From an uncultured SAR116 cluster alpha proteobacterium (GTDB lineage Bacteria; Pseudomonadota; Alphaproteobacteria; Puniceispirillales; Marisalimonadaceae), in contig CACJQK010000002.1 in NCBI GenBank assembly GCA_902595515.1, forward strand, positions 124,001-188,000: a stretch of DNA of 64,000 nucleotides, given 5' to 3'. The notes under the pieces were generated by a model, which was not told the DNA's origin, searched no databases, and saw only the letters and a program-made list of their open reading frames with translations. A program made the position numbers and the translations under genes. The stretch's first letter is position 1, and the number at the start of each line of letters is the position of its first letter. Below, piece after piece: positions 49,906 through 60,428 of the stretch.

Positions 49906-50184
49906 TTGACCTTTTCGATTAAAAAGAAGTGTTTTTGCTACTCGCTATAATCAAATTATTTAAAAAAAACTATTCTAATTTTGACTTGTTCCGCTTTTCT
50001 TTAAGAATATTTATATATAACTTTAAATGATTATCAATGAATTTTAATTCAATGTGTGACACAAATCATAATTAGTTTTTTAATTTCTTATTATTTACTT
50101 CATTTCTAATTCTATTATATTAATTAATTGAATATGCTTTAGTTTATTTTTAACTTTTCAAAATACTTATTGAGAATTGAATAA

Positions 50185-50925
50185 ATGTTCATAAAAAAAT
50201 ATATTAATTATTTTTTAAAAATTTTTAATGTTAAACTTCAAAAACGTAGGCAAACATTCGATGAATTAATACCTAAATTAATTGGTAGTAACACACCAGT
50301 CATTTTTGATGTTGGCGCAAATAAAGGACAGTCAATAATCAGATTTAGAAAAATTTTTAAAAATTCTATAATACATTCATTTGAACCTCTTCCAGATTTA
50401 TATAAACACATTAAAGATAATTATAAATTTAATAATTTGTTTTTAGTTAACAAAGCATTAGGTAGTTGTGAAGGTCAATCTCAACTTTTTTTTAATAATA
50501 TTGGGAATTTTGGTGCAATGTCTAGTTTTAATAAATTAGACAAAAATTCTGCATATGTAGAGGAATACAAAAGAATTAACAAAAATTGGAATGAAATCAA
50601 TGATGACAGTGTATCTGTTAAGATTACAACATTAGACAAATACGTTAAATTTAATAAAATAAAATCTATAGATTATCTAAAAATTGATGTTCAAGGATGG
50701 GAGCCTGAAGTATTGAGGGGAGCTAGCGAAAGCCTCAGAAAGGGTGTCATAAAAAATATTGAATTAGAGTTTATGATTGCCCAAGCATATGATGGAACAG
50801 TTTCATTTTCTGATTTTGATTCAATTTTATGCAAAAATAAATATAAGCTAATAGCCATCAATAATTATGGTGATGTAGTTAGTAATAAAAACTTATCTAT
50901 AGACGTAATTTATACAAGACATTAA
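50185..50925 (+). CDS. FkbM family methyltransferase
   Basis: VIFDVGANKGQSIIRF, HSFEPLPDLY, IDYLKIDVQGWEPEVLRGA. Confidence 0.92.
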   Translation: MFIKKYINYFLKIFNVKLQKRRQTFDELIPKLIGSNTPVIFDVGANKGQSIIRFRKIFKNSIIHSFEPLPDLYKHIKDNYKFNNLFLVNKALGSCEGQSQLFFNNIGNFGAMSSFNKLDKNSAYVEEYKRINKNWNEINDDSVSVKITTLDKYVKFNKIKSIDYLKIDVQGWEPEVLRGASESLRKGVIKNIELEFMIAQAYDGTVSFSDFDSILCKNKYKLIAINNYGDVVSNKNLSIDVIYTRH

Positions 50926-51037
50926 AATATTCACAAATAACAAAAAACAAATGCCATTTATTCCATTTTGCAATTAATTTTGTAAAATAACTAAATTGAT
51001 TTCTATATCCATTTGAGTAAAGCTATAAATTTATCAC

Positions 51038-51883
51038 TCAATAATTTAGTTTAAAAAGACGAGATGTTTTAGGATATATAATATTTTTTTGTTTGAAGTT
51101 TTTTCCAATGTGATACGCAAAAAAATTAAAAGTACTATCAGAAACAATTATAGTGTTAAATCTACTCATAACAAAAAGTGTATCTACTGAATTACTTTGA
51201 GAACTACCAATGTAAAAAATTTTATGTTTTTCTATAATTAAATTTGCTTTACACCATTCAATATCATCGGAAAATATTGCTATCATAACTGGTTTTTTCC
51301 CCTTAACAAGTCTTAAGATAGCATTTTCATAATAACTTGCATTTTTAGCTATACCAAGTTTAACGTAATCACCTCTTCTTACAAACACGCCAATACTATC
51401 TTTTTTGACTTTGTGGTAGATTTTTGTCAATTCAGAACTTAATTGATTATGAATTTTTGGTTTAAACTCTAACAAGAATTTTTGATGCATTTCTCTTTTA
51501 AATTGATTTTGCCAATGTCCTGTGAAAATTATGTCATCAAAAAATTTTCTAAAAAACCAAAATAACTTTATTGTTTTATCATTCAGAATTAAAAAACTTC
51601 CTTTTCTCCAACAACATAATAGATTTATAAAGTAAAATAACTTTCGTCTTATCCCGGCAGGAATTGAGTAATATTGATTGAGAACTTTTGAACTATACCA
51701 AGAAATATCAACACCATTAATATTATCTAATTCTGGCTTTCTTTTATCTAAGAGAGGTATATTTTCTCTATAGAAGTATTTAATATATACAAATTTTATA
51801 TTTAAATTTCGTTCAAAATTTTTAGATTGGAGATACTGAAATAACTGATTTCCGAGCCCCCCTGTTATCTGAAAGATATACAT
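51038..51883 (-). CDS. Alpha-1,2-fucosyltransferase (GT11)
   Basis: ITGGLGNQLFQYLQSK, GVFVRRGDYVKLG, MIAIFSDDIEWCK, TIIVSDSTFNFFAYHIG. Confidence 0.9.
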   Translation of the reverse strand: MYIFQITGGLGNQLFQYLQSKNFERNLNIKFVYIKYFYRENIPLLDKRKPELDNINGVDISWYSSKVLNQYYSIPAGIRRKLFYFINLLCCWRKGSFLILNDKTIKLFWFFRKFFDDIIFTGHWQNQFKREMHQKFLLEFKPKIHNQLSSELTKIYHKVKKDSIGVFVRRGDYVKLGIAKNASYYENAILRLVKGKKPVMIAIFSDDIEWCKANLIIEKHKIFYIGSSQSNSVDTLFVMSRFNTIIVSDSTFNFFAYHIGKNFKQKNIIYPKTSRLFKLNY

Positions 51884-53740
51884 TTAATGACAGTAAGGTT
51901 GGGAAAATGATAATGCTTGATCACTTAAAACTTCAAGCATATATCCAGCATCCAGAACTGGTGCTTGTATTTTTATTATTTGTGGAATAAGTATAAATTT
52001 AAAAATGCCTTCACCAAATAACACAATATCAGGATTAAATTTATTAATTAAATCGATATCTAAAGATGCCTTACAAGTAAACTCCGAGCTTATCCTAAAA
52101 TGTTTAACCTCTAAAACACCTTTTTCAATTAATGACTCTGAAACCCTATTAGCCTTACTGGCAAGAAAAGAACTTATAACTAAAACTTTTTTTCTGTAAA
52201 ATATTTTACCCCTACTAATCATAGCATATACAAAATAAAAGGGAAAAAGCTTTTTATCAAGTTTCGATGAATCTAGTTTAATAAAAGTACGTAAAAATTT
52301 ATTTATATAAGGTATTTGATTTTTACTTTTATTTGACCAAGATAAATGAGCACAAAAAACTATCTCGTTACTATGATTTCTTATATTTAACCAACTTTTA
52401 TTTCTAATTATTTTAAGTAATTTACGAGATATTTTACTATTTCCAGAATAATTAGTATTAGAAATTTCAAATTTGTTAGTTGAAAAAAATTTTATTAGTC
52501 TAAACAAAGCTCCTAATCTTGATTTCAATGAAATACCTTTTGATAATAGAGGTAGCCCATACAACAACTTAAATTCATCTTCCGAAAATCTAAGGAGTAG
52601 CAATGATGTTTTTTTTTCTGTAGAAAAAATAACCATCCTCTCTAACTCATCATAGATTGTTTGTGCGTTATGACCTCTTTTTATTATTGAAAAAACTCCG
52701 TTTCCCCATCTGCAGAAATGATCTAAATTTAGTCTAGAAACTATAAAATTTTTATTTAATTTATTAGAGGTTTTTAAACAATCTCGACTTGACGGAGAAA
52801 TATATCTTAATGAATAATATAAATGTTTAAAAAAAATAACTCTTAAAACAGTCCATATACTTGACTGAGTGTAGTGACTTGTTATAGCCAAGATCCACCT
52901 CTGGAGCATTTTACCTTCAAAAGATCCAAAGTGTACTTTAGTAAGTTTACCTATCCTTAGATAAGTTTTAAAAATCTTGTAATTTTCATTTTTTTTACTC
53001 CATAATAAAGTACTGACCTTCAAACTCAAAAGATGTTTTTTGAAATCATCAAAAAAAGATTTATTTTTTAACAAGCCAGAGTTTATATCATGTAACGAAC
53101 TGTTAGCATTATGTCGTCTATATAATTGAAGATTTTCTAAAACTATTTTTCTACGAGACACTAAATTTGCTATTAAATGTGCTTGTTCGTCATATTCTAA
53201 GTAATCAAAAAGTCCTTCTAGCATTAGATCTGATACACGTCTAGTGATAGCAGTACAACAGCCTGCAATAAAAGGATCAAAACTGCCAAAGTAATTTCTA
53301 ATTATTTTTGCCTTTGATAGTCCAAATTTTTGGTTTTTATCCCAATAGAATTGACAATTATTAATTACAGCGTCACAGAACCCATTATTTAAATATTTTG
53401 ATGTAACTTCTATCTTATTTCTATTCCATATATCGTCTTGATCAGAGAAATAAATAATATCTGATTTTACAAACTTTAGTCCATAACGAAAAGCACTTGA
53501 ATACCCTTGCTTTTTTTTATTTTTCACTATTTTATTTTCGATTGAATAATTTTTCAAAATTTTTAACATATTGATTCTTAATGTTTTTGAAAAATAACCA
53601 TCAACTACAATTATTATTTGGTTTGGCATAATTGATTGTTCCAAAATTGATATGAGTTGGTACTCTAAATATTTCACATTTGGTTTATGCACAGCCATTA
53701 CAACTGATATAAGGTGGTTAGTCAAAATCCAAGCTTTCAT
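51884..53740 (-). CDS. Two-domain glycosyltransferase: N-terminal GT2 plus C-terminal GT-D-like domain
   Basis: N-term LISVVMAVHKPNVKYLEYQLISI and YFSDQDDIW; C-term LLLLRFSEDEFKLLYGLP and PVLDAGYMLEVLSDQ. Confidence 0.7.
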   Translation of the reverse strand: MKAWILTNHLISVVMAVHKPNVKYLEYQLISILEQSIMPNQIIIVVDGYFSKTLRINMLKILKNYSIENKIVKNKKKQGYSSAFRYGLKFVKSDIIYFSDQDDIWNRNKIEVTSKYLNNGFCDAVINNCQFYWDKNQKFGLSKAKIIRNYFGSFDPFIAGCCTAITRRVSDLMLEGLFDYLEYDEQAHLIANLVSRRKIVLENLQLYRRHNANSSLHDINSGLLKNKSFFDDFKKHLLSLKVSTLLWSKKNENYKIFKTYLRIGKLTKVHFGSFEGKMLQRWILAITSHYTQSSIWTVLRVIFFKHLYYSLRYISPSSRDCLKTSNKLNKNFIVSRLNLDHFCRWGNGVFSIIKRGHNAQTIYDELERMVIFSTEKKTSLLLLRFSEDEFKLLYGLPLLSKGISLKSRLGALFRLIKFFSTNKFEISNTNYSGNSKISRKLLKIIRNKSWLNIRNHSNEIVFCAHLSWSNKSKNQIPYINKFLRTFIKLDSSKLDKKLFPFYFVYAMISRGKIFYRKKVLVISSFLASKANRVSESLIEKGVLEVKHFRISSEFTCKASLDIDLINKFNPDIVLFGEGIFKFILIPQIIKIQAPVLDAGYMLEVLSDQALSFSQPYCH

Positions 53741-55373
53741 GAAAAGTGTAAAGAACGGTTAAAGTTGGAAAATAATTTTTTATATTTTTAATTATTTTTT
53801 TTGCTGTTATTTTATCTATTGCAGAAAAAGCTTCGTCAAGAATTAGAATATCTGGCATAATTGATAGGGCTCTTGCAATACATAAACGTTGTTTTTCTCC
53901 TCCAGACAAGACTCTACAATCTGCAGAAAAACGGTCAATCTTCATTTCGTCCGGAAAACAAACTACATCAAGGCTGAAATCTAATGTAGATTGATTTATA
54001 ACCCTTCCTAATGTCATATTTTCATAAACTGAACCTTCAATTAAGTGAGTAGATTGAGGAACGTATGTATAAATAAGTTTAGCTTCTGCAATTGTTAAAG
54101 GTTTTCCTAAATTTGGATAGACAAGAATTTCACCATTAGTAACTTTTGGTCTCCAAAAACCTACTAGAATATCTAGCAAAGAGCTCTTACCTGAACCTGT
54201 TATGCCCTCTAGGCGAACCCACTCTCCAGAATTTATTTCTAAATTAAAAGGACCTATCAACTTATTTTCAATGAAAAAGATAAAATTTTTAACAATAATT
54301 TTTTTAAATTTTTTAATTAAAGGACGGTTTTTGTAATTAATTTCATTTTCAAAAACTGATATAGCCTTTTTTATATAATCGTTTAGTTCAAAGACGAAAG
54401 TAACACTATGACTTATCAAACCTGAATGAGCACTTATCCTGTTAATTGCCGGATACATTCTTAGAAATGCAGCAAGACTAAAAACTAATGAAGAGTTAAG
54501 ACCTGTAGTCTTTTCCTCACTTCCAATTAAGAAAATAGAAAGTATAAATAAGATTGATAGAAATTCGATAATGGCCTTTAAACCAATTGTTAAACCAAAA
54601 ACTGAAATTTGATATTTCAGGACTTTATGATTGAACAAATCAAGTTGTTCAACAAACCAAAAAGTGACCCCAAGTGATTTAATCTCTCTATACATTGATT
54701 GAGCGTCAACAATAACTCTATTTTTTTTTTCGTCCTGTTGCTTCTGCTTATCTGAAAGATTTGAAATAATTTTAATTGTCATTAATAGTAAAATAAATAT
54801 CAAGATAAACAGACACGATAATAGTAATAAAACTTGATTTGGTAAGATTAATATCAACGCTATTGAGAATATTATTAAAGTTACTATTTCAATACTCAAT
54901 GCTGAGATTGCCTGTAGATAAGTTGAACAGAATATATTGACACCTCCGCTAACAAGTCTCATTTGTTTAACAGCATTAGATTTAGCGAATGTATGAACAT
55001 CAAAACTTAAACTTGTTAGGAAAACTTTTTTTGAAAGTTTACGAGCAATATTTGCTATTAGCATTGATACGCCTAAGGGACAAAAAAAGCCTGCAAAAAG
55101 CCTAACAGTGATTATAAATATTAGTATTTGTAGATCACTGAAATTTAACCCTAAACTATCTAAAAACAAATTTACATAATTGATAAATGGAGCTAACTCT
55201 TCACCACCAAAAAGAAATGCCACAACCAATCCAATAGAAAACAAGTCTAAAACAGACACTAGTAAGGCAGATGAAGTTAAAATAAATAAAACATTTAAAC
55301 TATTATATCCTGAGAAAGAGAAAATATTTATTGTGGATTTTATTAATAAGACTAAATTTTGAAAATAATTCAT
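53718..55373 (-). CDS. ABC exporter (TMD-NBD), PglK/MsbA-like
   Basis: Walker A GITGSGKSS, signature LSGGEKQRLCIARALS, Walker B DILILDEAFSAID, H-loop YTFHES; N-terminal TMs. Confidence 0.88.
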   Translation of the reverse strand: MNYFQNLVLLIKSTINIFSFSGYNSLNVLFILTSSALLVSVLDLFSIGLVVAFLFGGEELAPFINYVNLFLDSLGLNFSDLQILIFIITVRLFAGFFCPLGVSMLIANIARKLSKKVFLTSLSFDVHTFAKSNAVKQMRLVSGGVNIFCSTYLQAISALSIEIVTLIIFSIALILILPNQVLLLLSCLFILIFILLLMTIKIISNLSDKQKQQDEKKNRVIVDAQSMYREIKSLGVTFWFVEQLDLFNHKVLKYQISVFGLTIGLKAIIEFLSILFILSIFLIGSEEKTTGLNSSLVFSLAAFLRMYPAINRISAHSGLISHSVTFVFELNDYIKKAISVFENEINYKNRPLIKKFKKIIVKNFIFFIENKLIGPFNLEINSGEWVRLEGITGSGKSSLLDILVGFWRPKVTNGEILVYPNLGKPLTIAEAKLIYTYVPQSTHLIEGSVYENMTLGRVINQSTLDFSLDVVCFPDEMKIDRFSADCRVLSGGEKQRLCIARALSIMPDILILDEAFSAIDKITAKKIIKNIKNYFPTLTVLYTFHESLDFD

Positions 55374-56167
55374 TTATTTGCTAAAAATTTTAAAAATAAA
55401 TAATAGATTGGTCTTACAAAAAATTCAATAACGCTGTAAATTCTAATATGTCTACGACAATGTATCCAATTATAAATGTTGTAGGGAAATTTATTATTTT
55501 TGTGGCCGTTTACTTGATATGTAGGATTTTTTTTTGAAGGTATCCAGACTTCTAATTCTTCTTTTTTAAACTTACTTAGAAAAATAGAATTAGATAATTG
55601 ATCCCTAGTGTTCCATCTTTTTATTTCAAAAAACCATTCTTCAAAATAACTTTCAACTTTAATAGTTCTTTTAAACATAAATATATTATTTTCCGTAAGT
55701 AAAGCTTCTTTGTTGTCTTCATTTAAATATGACATTTGACGCTTTATTTCTATTAACTTATTAACATCTTTTATCTTGCTATTATTTAGTAAAAATTCAA
55801 ATTCATTTATTAATGAGTTTCTATGTGGGTGTTTTTTGACTAAAATTTGCTTTTGACTATTAATAAATTTATCTAAAACTCTTTCAAAACCTTTTTTAAT
55901 TATGATATTTCCATCTAAATATACGAAATGTTTATAATTAGGAAATATTTTAAATATATTAGTTTTTATGTAACGTGATAATAAGTAATTTGTTTTAAAT
56001 TTTGGGTAAATATTTCTATCTAGATTAACACCGAAAAGGTTAGGGATTTTTTTACAGTCGATACATAGAACTTTGATATCACAAAGAGGTAAGATTTTTT
56101 TAGTATTCTCTGGAAACAAATAATCATAATCAGAAGTGCATACCGTATATACTAGTGTATTTTTCAT
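55370..56167 (-). CDS. Glycosyltransferase-like, DUF616 family
   Basis: FVYLDGNIIIKKGFE, LVKKHPHRNSLINEFEF, RDQLSNSIFLSK. Confidence 0.7.
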   Translation of the reverse strand: MKNTLVYTVCTSDYDYLFPENTKKILPLCDIKVLCIDCKKIPNLFGVNLDRNIYPKFKTNYLLSRYIKTNIFKIFPNYKHFVYLDGNIIIKKGFERVLDKFINSQKQILVKKHPHRNSLINEFEFLLNNSKIKDVNKLIEIKRQMSYLNEDNKEALLTENNIFMFKRTIKVESYFEEWFFEIKRWNTRDQLSNSIFLSKFKKEELEVWIPSKKNPTYQVNGHKNNKFPYNIYNWIHCRRHIRIYSVIEFFVRPIYYLFLKFLANK

Positions 56168-56252
56168 TTAATAATTTCATCTAAATTTTTACTTAAAGTC
56201 ATAATTTATATATATACCTATTTAGAAAGAATTATATTGATTTTTTAGACAT

Positions 56253-57245
56253 CTATATTTCATTTGCTTGCAAAGCCCAATTAATAAGATCTTTAATTCC
56301 GTCTTCAATTTTAATTTTTTGGATAAAGCCTAGTGATCTTGCTTTTGTTAAGTCAGGTATCCTTCCTAAATCACCTGATGGTTCATTTTTATTGAAACGC
56401 AAAATTAATTTTTTTTCATCAAAATATTTGATAATTATTTCGGATACTCTTTTAATTGAAGTTGCATATGGATCTCCAATTTGAGCCTTATCAAAAATTT
56501 TAAGAGGTTTAGAGGATAATAAAGCGGAAGTTAAAAAATCCGCAACATCTCTTGCGTCTATAAATGAACGTGATTGCTCACCAGAACCCCAAACATCCAA
56601 AATTTCTCCTTTTTTTAAATTTTTTGCTTTCTTTATCAAAGAAGGAATTACTTGTGATCTTGATAAATCAAAATCACAATAAAATCCATATACATTATGT
56701 AGTATGATACTACATGTTTCGGTATTTTTATTTTTTCCAAGTTGTTCAGTTAAAATTTCACCCATTAATTTAGACCATCCATAAGTGGATTCTGGTGCTG
56801 CTGGAAATTTAGATTCTTCGAATAATTTGCTATTTATTCCATTTTGTAGATGCTTGGGGAAACTACAAGCAGTTCCAACATAAATATATCTGGGTATTTT
56901 TTTTTTGTTGATGTAACTTGTTACGTTAGCATCAATTAAAAGATTTTGGTTTAATAATTCAAATTCATTATTAAACACATACTTGATACCAGCCACTACA
57001 TCAGCCAAGTGTACAACAGCGTCTGGAATTGGAAACAAGGTATCATCAATATTTTTTGATAAATCACATTCATAAAATTCAAAATTACTTCCTGTCTCAG
57101 AAGCATGAGATTTAAGTAAATCAATATTACTTGATTTTCCCCTAAAAAAATTGTCAACACCTATGACTTCAATAGAATTATCAAGAAGATTTTTAATTAG
57201 AGCTGTGCCAATCATTCCAGCAGCGCCTGTGACTAAAGCTTTCAA
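56253..57245 (-). CDS. NAD-dependent epimerase/dehydratase, GDP-mannose 3,5-epimerase-like
   Basis: VTGAAGMIGTALI, YVGTACSFP, AAPESTYGWSKLMGE. Confidence 0.75.
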   Translation of the reverse strand: MKALVTGAAGMIGTALIKNLLDNSIEVIGVDNFFRGKSSNIDLLKSHASETGSNFEFYECDLSKNIDDTLFPIPDAVVHLADVVAGIKYVFNNEFELLNQNLLIDANVTSYINKKKIPRYIYVGTACSFPKHLQNGINSKLFEESKFPAAPESTYGWSKLMGEILTEQLGKNKNTETCSIILHNVYGFYCDFDLSRSQVIPSLIKKAKNLKKGEILDVWGSGEQSRSFIDARDVADFLTSALLSSKPLKIFDKAQIGDPYATSIKRVSEIIIKYFDEKKLILRFNKNEPSGDLGRIPDLTKARSLGFIQKIKIEDGIKDLINWALQANEI

Positions 57246-58000
57246 TTTGTTCTCCGCTTTATAAATTTCCTTAAAATTGGTGGTAAACAGTAAAAAAAAC
57301 TTAATATTACTAATAGTTTTTGTAAATTAAACCCTTTTATTATTTTTAGCCTCTCATAAAACACTTGTGATCTTTTTGTGTCACTTAAACCACCTGGTTC
57401 TACAGTTACAAGTATTGTATTATCAACATTAAAAGAATATCCAGATTTTTTTAACCTATGCAAAACATCAAAATCTGCAGAGATTTTATATTTTGAATCA
57501 TAAAAAAAGTTTTCATGCACCCGTTTCCTAAATATAATAGCTTGGTGTGAAGTAGGCATTTTATATACAAATTTTTGAAAATTGTTTGGTTTGAATGTTT
57601 TTCCTTTAATTTCATATCCCATAAATAAAATGTCAACTTTATTTAATTTTTTAGTTATTTCTTGTAAATCAACATTTTTTTTTATTTGATCACCAGCGTT
57701 TAAAAACATAACATATTCTCCGATAGCATTACACAAGCCAATATTCATCGCATTGTAAATGCCAGAACTTTGATCTTTTAAAACTCTTGCTGAGATTGCA
57801 GAATTTAAAGATAGCATTTTTGCTAATTTAGAATTACCACCGTCAATTATAGTCCAAAGGAAGCTAGATTTTTTTTGACTTATTATGTTTTGAGCAGTTA
57901 AAGCAAGCCCGTCATCGTTGTTAGACGAAATTGTTATAATTTCTAAAAGTTTTGGTAACAAAACATTATTTTTAGAAACCTTAGCGTCTACTTTGGACAT
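57242..58000 (-). CDS. Glycosyltransferase family 2 (WcaE-like)
   Basis: WTIIDGGNSK, SGIYNAMNIGLCNAIGEYVMFLNAGDQI. Confidence 0.85.
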   Translation of the reverse strand: MSKVDAKVSKNNVLLPKLLEIITISSNNDDGLALTAQNIISQKKSSFLWTIIDGGNSKLAKMLSLNSAISARVLKDQSSGIYNAMNIGLCNAIGEYVMFLNAGDQIKKNVDLQEITKKLNKVDILFMGYEIKGKTFKPNNFQKFVYKMPTSHQAIIFRKRVHENFFYDSKYKISADFDVLHRLKKSGYSFNVDNTILVTVEPGGLSDTKRSQVFYERLKIIKGFNLQKLLVILSFFYCLPPILRKFIKRRTN

Positions 58001-59351
58001 TTATTTGAGTTTTCGATTTAAAATCGAGAATAAATAAAAAAATTAATCCATATATAATCCCAATAAATATACCAAAAGATCCTACAAGAATTAAATTACG
58101 TATATTAATTATATTTTTTTGCCCAATCAATTGCGGCTTTACAAAAGGGTAATACTTATCATTTTCTTTAGGAATAAAGTTTTCCTTATAATCACTTATA
58201 AAATTATTATATATTTTTAGACTATCAAATATTTCGTTATACATGTATTCTGTTAAAGTACCTCCATCATTATTTAAACTCTGGATTTCATCAATCTCTC
58301 TTTTTGTCTTAGCTAGTTCATTTTCCAAATTACTTCTTTTTGAAATATGATTTAGGTAAATTTGAGACTCATATTCGTTATGTTTAAGTTCAGTAAGCAT
58401 TTTTAAAGCATCAGCATTTATTTCATTACTAGTCATTACACCAATCTTTTCCTCATTTGCATCTTCTTTCTTGAGAAAAGTAATTGTGCGATCAATACCA
58501 GCTAGTTTTTCTTCTAATTCTAATTTATTCATTTTAAGACTATTTAAAAAAAACAGAATTTCAGATGTTTCTTTTTTCACTTCAGAATTAAAATAAGGTA
58601 TTAAATATATTGTTTTTAGTAGTTTCAATTTTATTAAAATATCACTACTTTTATTTCCACCTTTTGAAGATAATAATGAAAAATTTCTTTGGTCATACAA
58701 TTTTAATTTTTCTAGTGTATTAATTGCATTTGAAACGGTGTCATAAGTTACCAAAGCTTTCACATTTACTTTATTAATTTTGGCTATATTTTCTGAATCT
58801 GGGGATATGTAAAAATCTTTTAAATAAGTACTTGCGAATATTCTGTTCCATGTTGAAGGGAATGCAGTTAAAATTTCAGTGGCCTGTTTAACACTTAGGC
58901 CTAAACTTTGATAATCAAATGAAATTCTTGCTGACAATCTGTTAGCACTCTCAATTTTCTTAACCATCTGTTTTCCTAAAGCTTCTATTTCAGCAGGTTT
59001 TAATCCAGGTTTTCTCATCATTATTTGATGTTCCTTCTGGATAAAAGGAGTTAGTGGACTTATGGCATCAACACTGAAACTATTTTGAAGATCTTCTGCG
59101 TTTATGTCCCATTTTTTTTGAAGCTCTTTAAAAACTGCTAGTGTGCTTGTGTCATTTATAAAATAAGAGTTTCCTTCATTACTATTATTGAATTGAATAT
59201 AGTAAACCAAAAAATTCTTTGGATACACTTTTTGGGTATAACTATAGGCAAAAAACAATAAAATGAAAACACAAGGAAATAATATGACATAATATCTAAT
59301 CTTCCAAAATGATAGGATTACTTGTTTTATGTTTATCTCAAAATCACTCAT
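57981..59351 (-). CDS. Wzz-like chain-length determinant
   Basis: N-terminal TM, about 380-aa coiled-coil-prone periplasmic region, C-terminal TM; YYPFVKPQLIGQK. Confidence 0.75.
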   Translation of the reverse strand: MSDFEINIKQVILSFWKIRYYVILFPCVFILLFFAYSYTQKVYPKNFLVYYIQFNNSNEGNSYFINDTSTLAVFKELQKKWDINAEDLQNSFSVDAISPLTPFIQKEHQIMMRKPGLKPAEIEALGKQMVKKIESANRLSARISFDYQSLGLSVKQATEILTAFPSTWNRIFASTYLKDFYISPDSENIAKINKVNVKALVTYDTVSNAINTLEKLKLYDQRNFSLLSSKGGNKSSDILIKLKLLKTIYLIPYFNSEVKKETSEILFFLNSLKMNKLELEEKLAGIDRTITFLKKEDANEEKIGVMTSNEINADALKMLTELKHNEYESQIYLNHISKRSNLENELAKTKREIDEIQSLNNDGGTLTEYMYNEIFDSLKIYNNFISDYKENFIPKENDKYYPFVKPQLIGQKNIINIRNLILVGSFGIFIGIIYGLIFLFILDFKSKTQINVQSRR

Positions 59352-59434
59352 ACCAATTTCCTTACGTGAAATAAATTGACTTTTAATTATGCTAAAGAAA
59401 TTAAATACTAACTATAACAAAAATAAATAAAAGT

Positions 59435-60397
59435 CTAAATTTTTAGATAATCTTTTTTATTACAATACCACTCATAGGCATCTTTAAGTCCAATTTCTAA
59501 ATTAATTGAACTATTCCAGCCTAAATTTTTTAACTTTGATACATCTAAAAGCTTTCGAGGAGTTCCATCGGGTTTTCCTTCATCAAAAATTATACTACCC
59601 TTAAAACCGACAACTACACTAACTAATTCTGCTAATTCTTTAATAGTAACATCATAACCAGTTCCTACATTAATATGAGGAGCTTGTTGAGAAGTAACAT
59701 TATCATATTCTTGACGATCTAATCCTAACACGAACAAACATGCGCTTGCCATATCGTCAACATGTAGAAACTCTCGCCTAGGATTTCCAGTCCCCCATAC
59801 CACTACTTCTTTTTGTTTATTTAACTTTGCTTCATGAAACCTTCGTAATAATGAAGGTACAACATGGCTGTTTTCCGGGTGAAAATTATCACCTGGACCA
59901 TAAAGATTAGTTGGCATTACTGCTCTATAATCTCTTCCATATTGACGATGATAACTATCACACATTTTTAACCCAGCGATTTTGGCAATCGCATATGGCT
60001 CGTTGGTTGGTTCTAGTTTTCCATCCAGTAAATAATGTTCTTTTATAGGCTGAGGAGAATGTTTTGGGTAAATGCATGATGATCCTAAAAATAATAATTT
60101 ATTAATATCCAGACGATGAGCACAATCTATGATATTTGTTTGTATTTGAAGATTTTCATTAATAAATTGAGCAGGATAGATGTTGTTTGCATTAATTCCT
60201 CCAACCTTTGCGGCTGCTAATATTATCTGAGTGGGTTTATTTTTTTCTAAAAAGTTTCTTACTGCATACTGATTTGTAAGATCTAGTTGTTTCCTAGATG
60301 CTGTGATAAGATTTAAATCTTTCTTTTTGGACAGAATTCTAAGTATTGCACTGCCGACCATACCATTATGACCTGCTATATATATTGAGTTTTTCAT
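59435..60397 (-). CDS. fcl: GDP-L-fucose synthase
   Basis: [62 protein letters not shown]. Confidence 0.96.
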   Translation of the reverse strand: MKNSIYIAGHNGMVGSAILRILSKKKDLNLITASRKQLDLTNQYAVRNFLEKNKPTQIILAAAKVGGINANNIYPAQFINENLQIQTNIIDCAHRLDINKLLFLGSSCIYPKHSPQPIKEHYLLDGKLEPTNEPYAIAKIAGLKMCDSYHRQYGRDYRAVMPTNLYGPGDNFHPENSHVVPSLLRRFHEAKLNKQKEVVVWGTGNPRREFLHVDDMASACLFVLGLDRQEYDNVTSQQAPHINVGTGYDVTIKELAELVSVVVGFKGSIIFDEGKPDGTPRKLLDVSKLKNLGWNSSINLEIGLKDAYEWYCNKKDYLKI

Positions 60398-60428
60398 TTA
60401 CTTAATCCTACAAAAAAATTTATTATAC

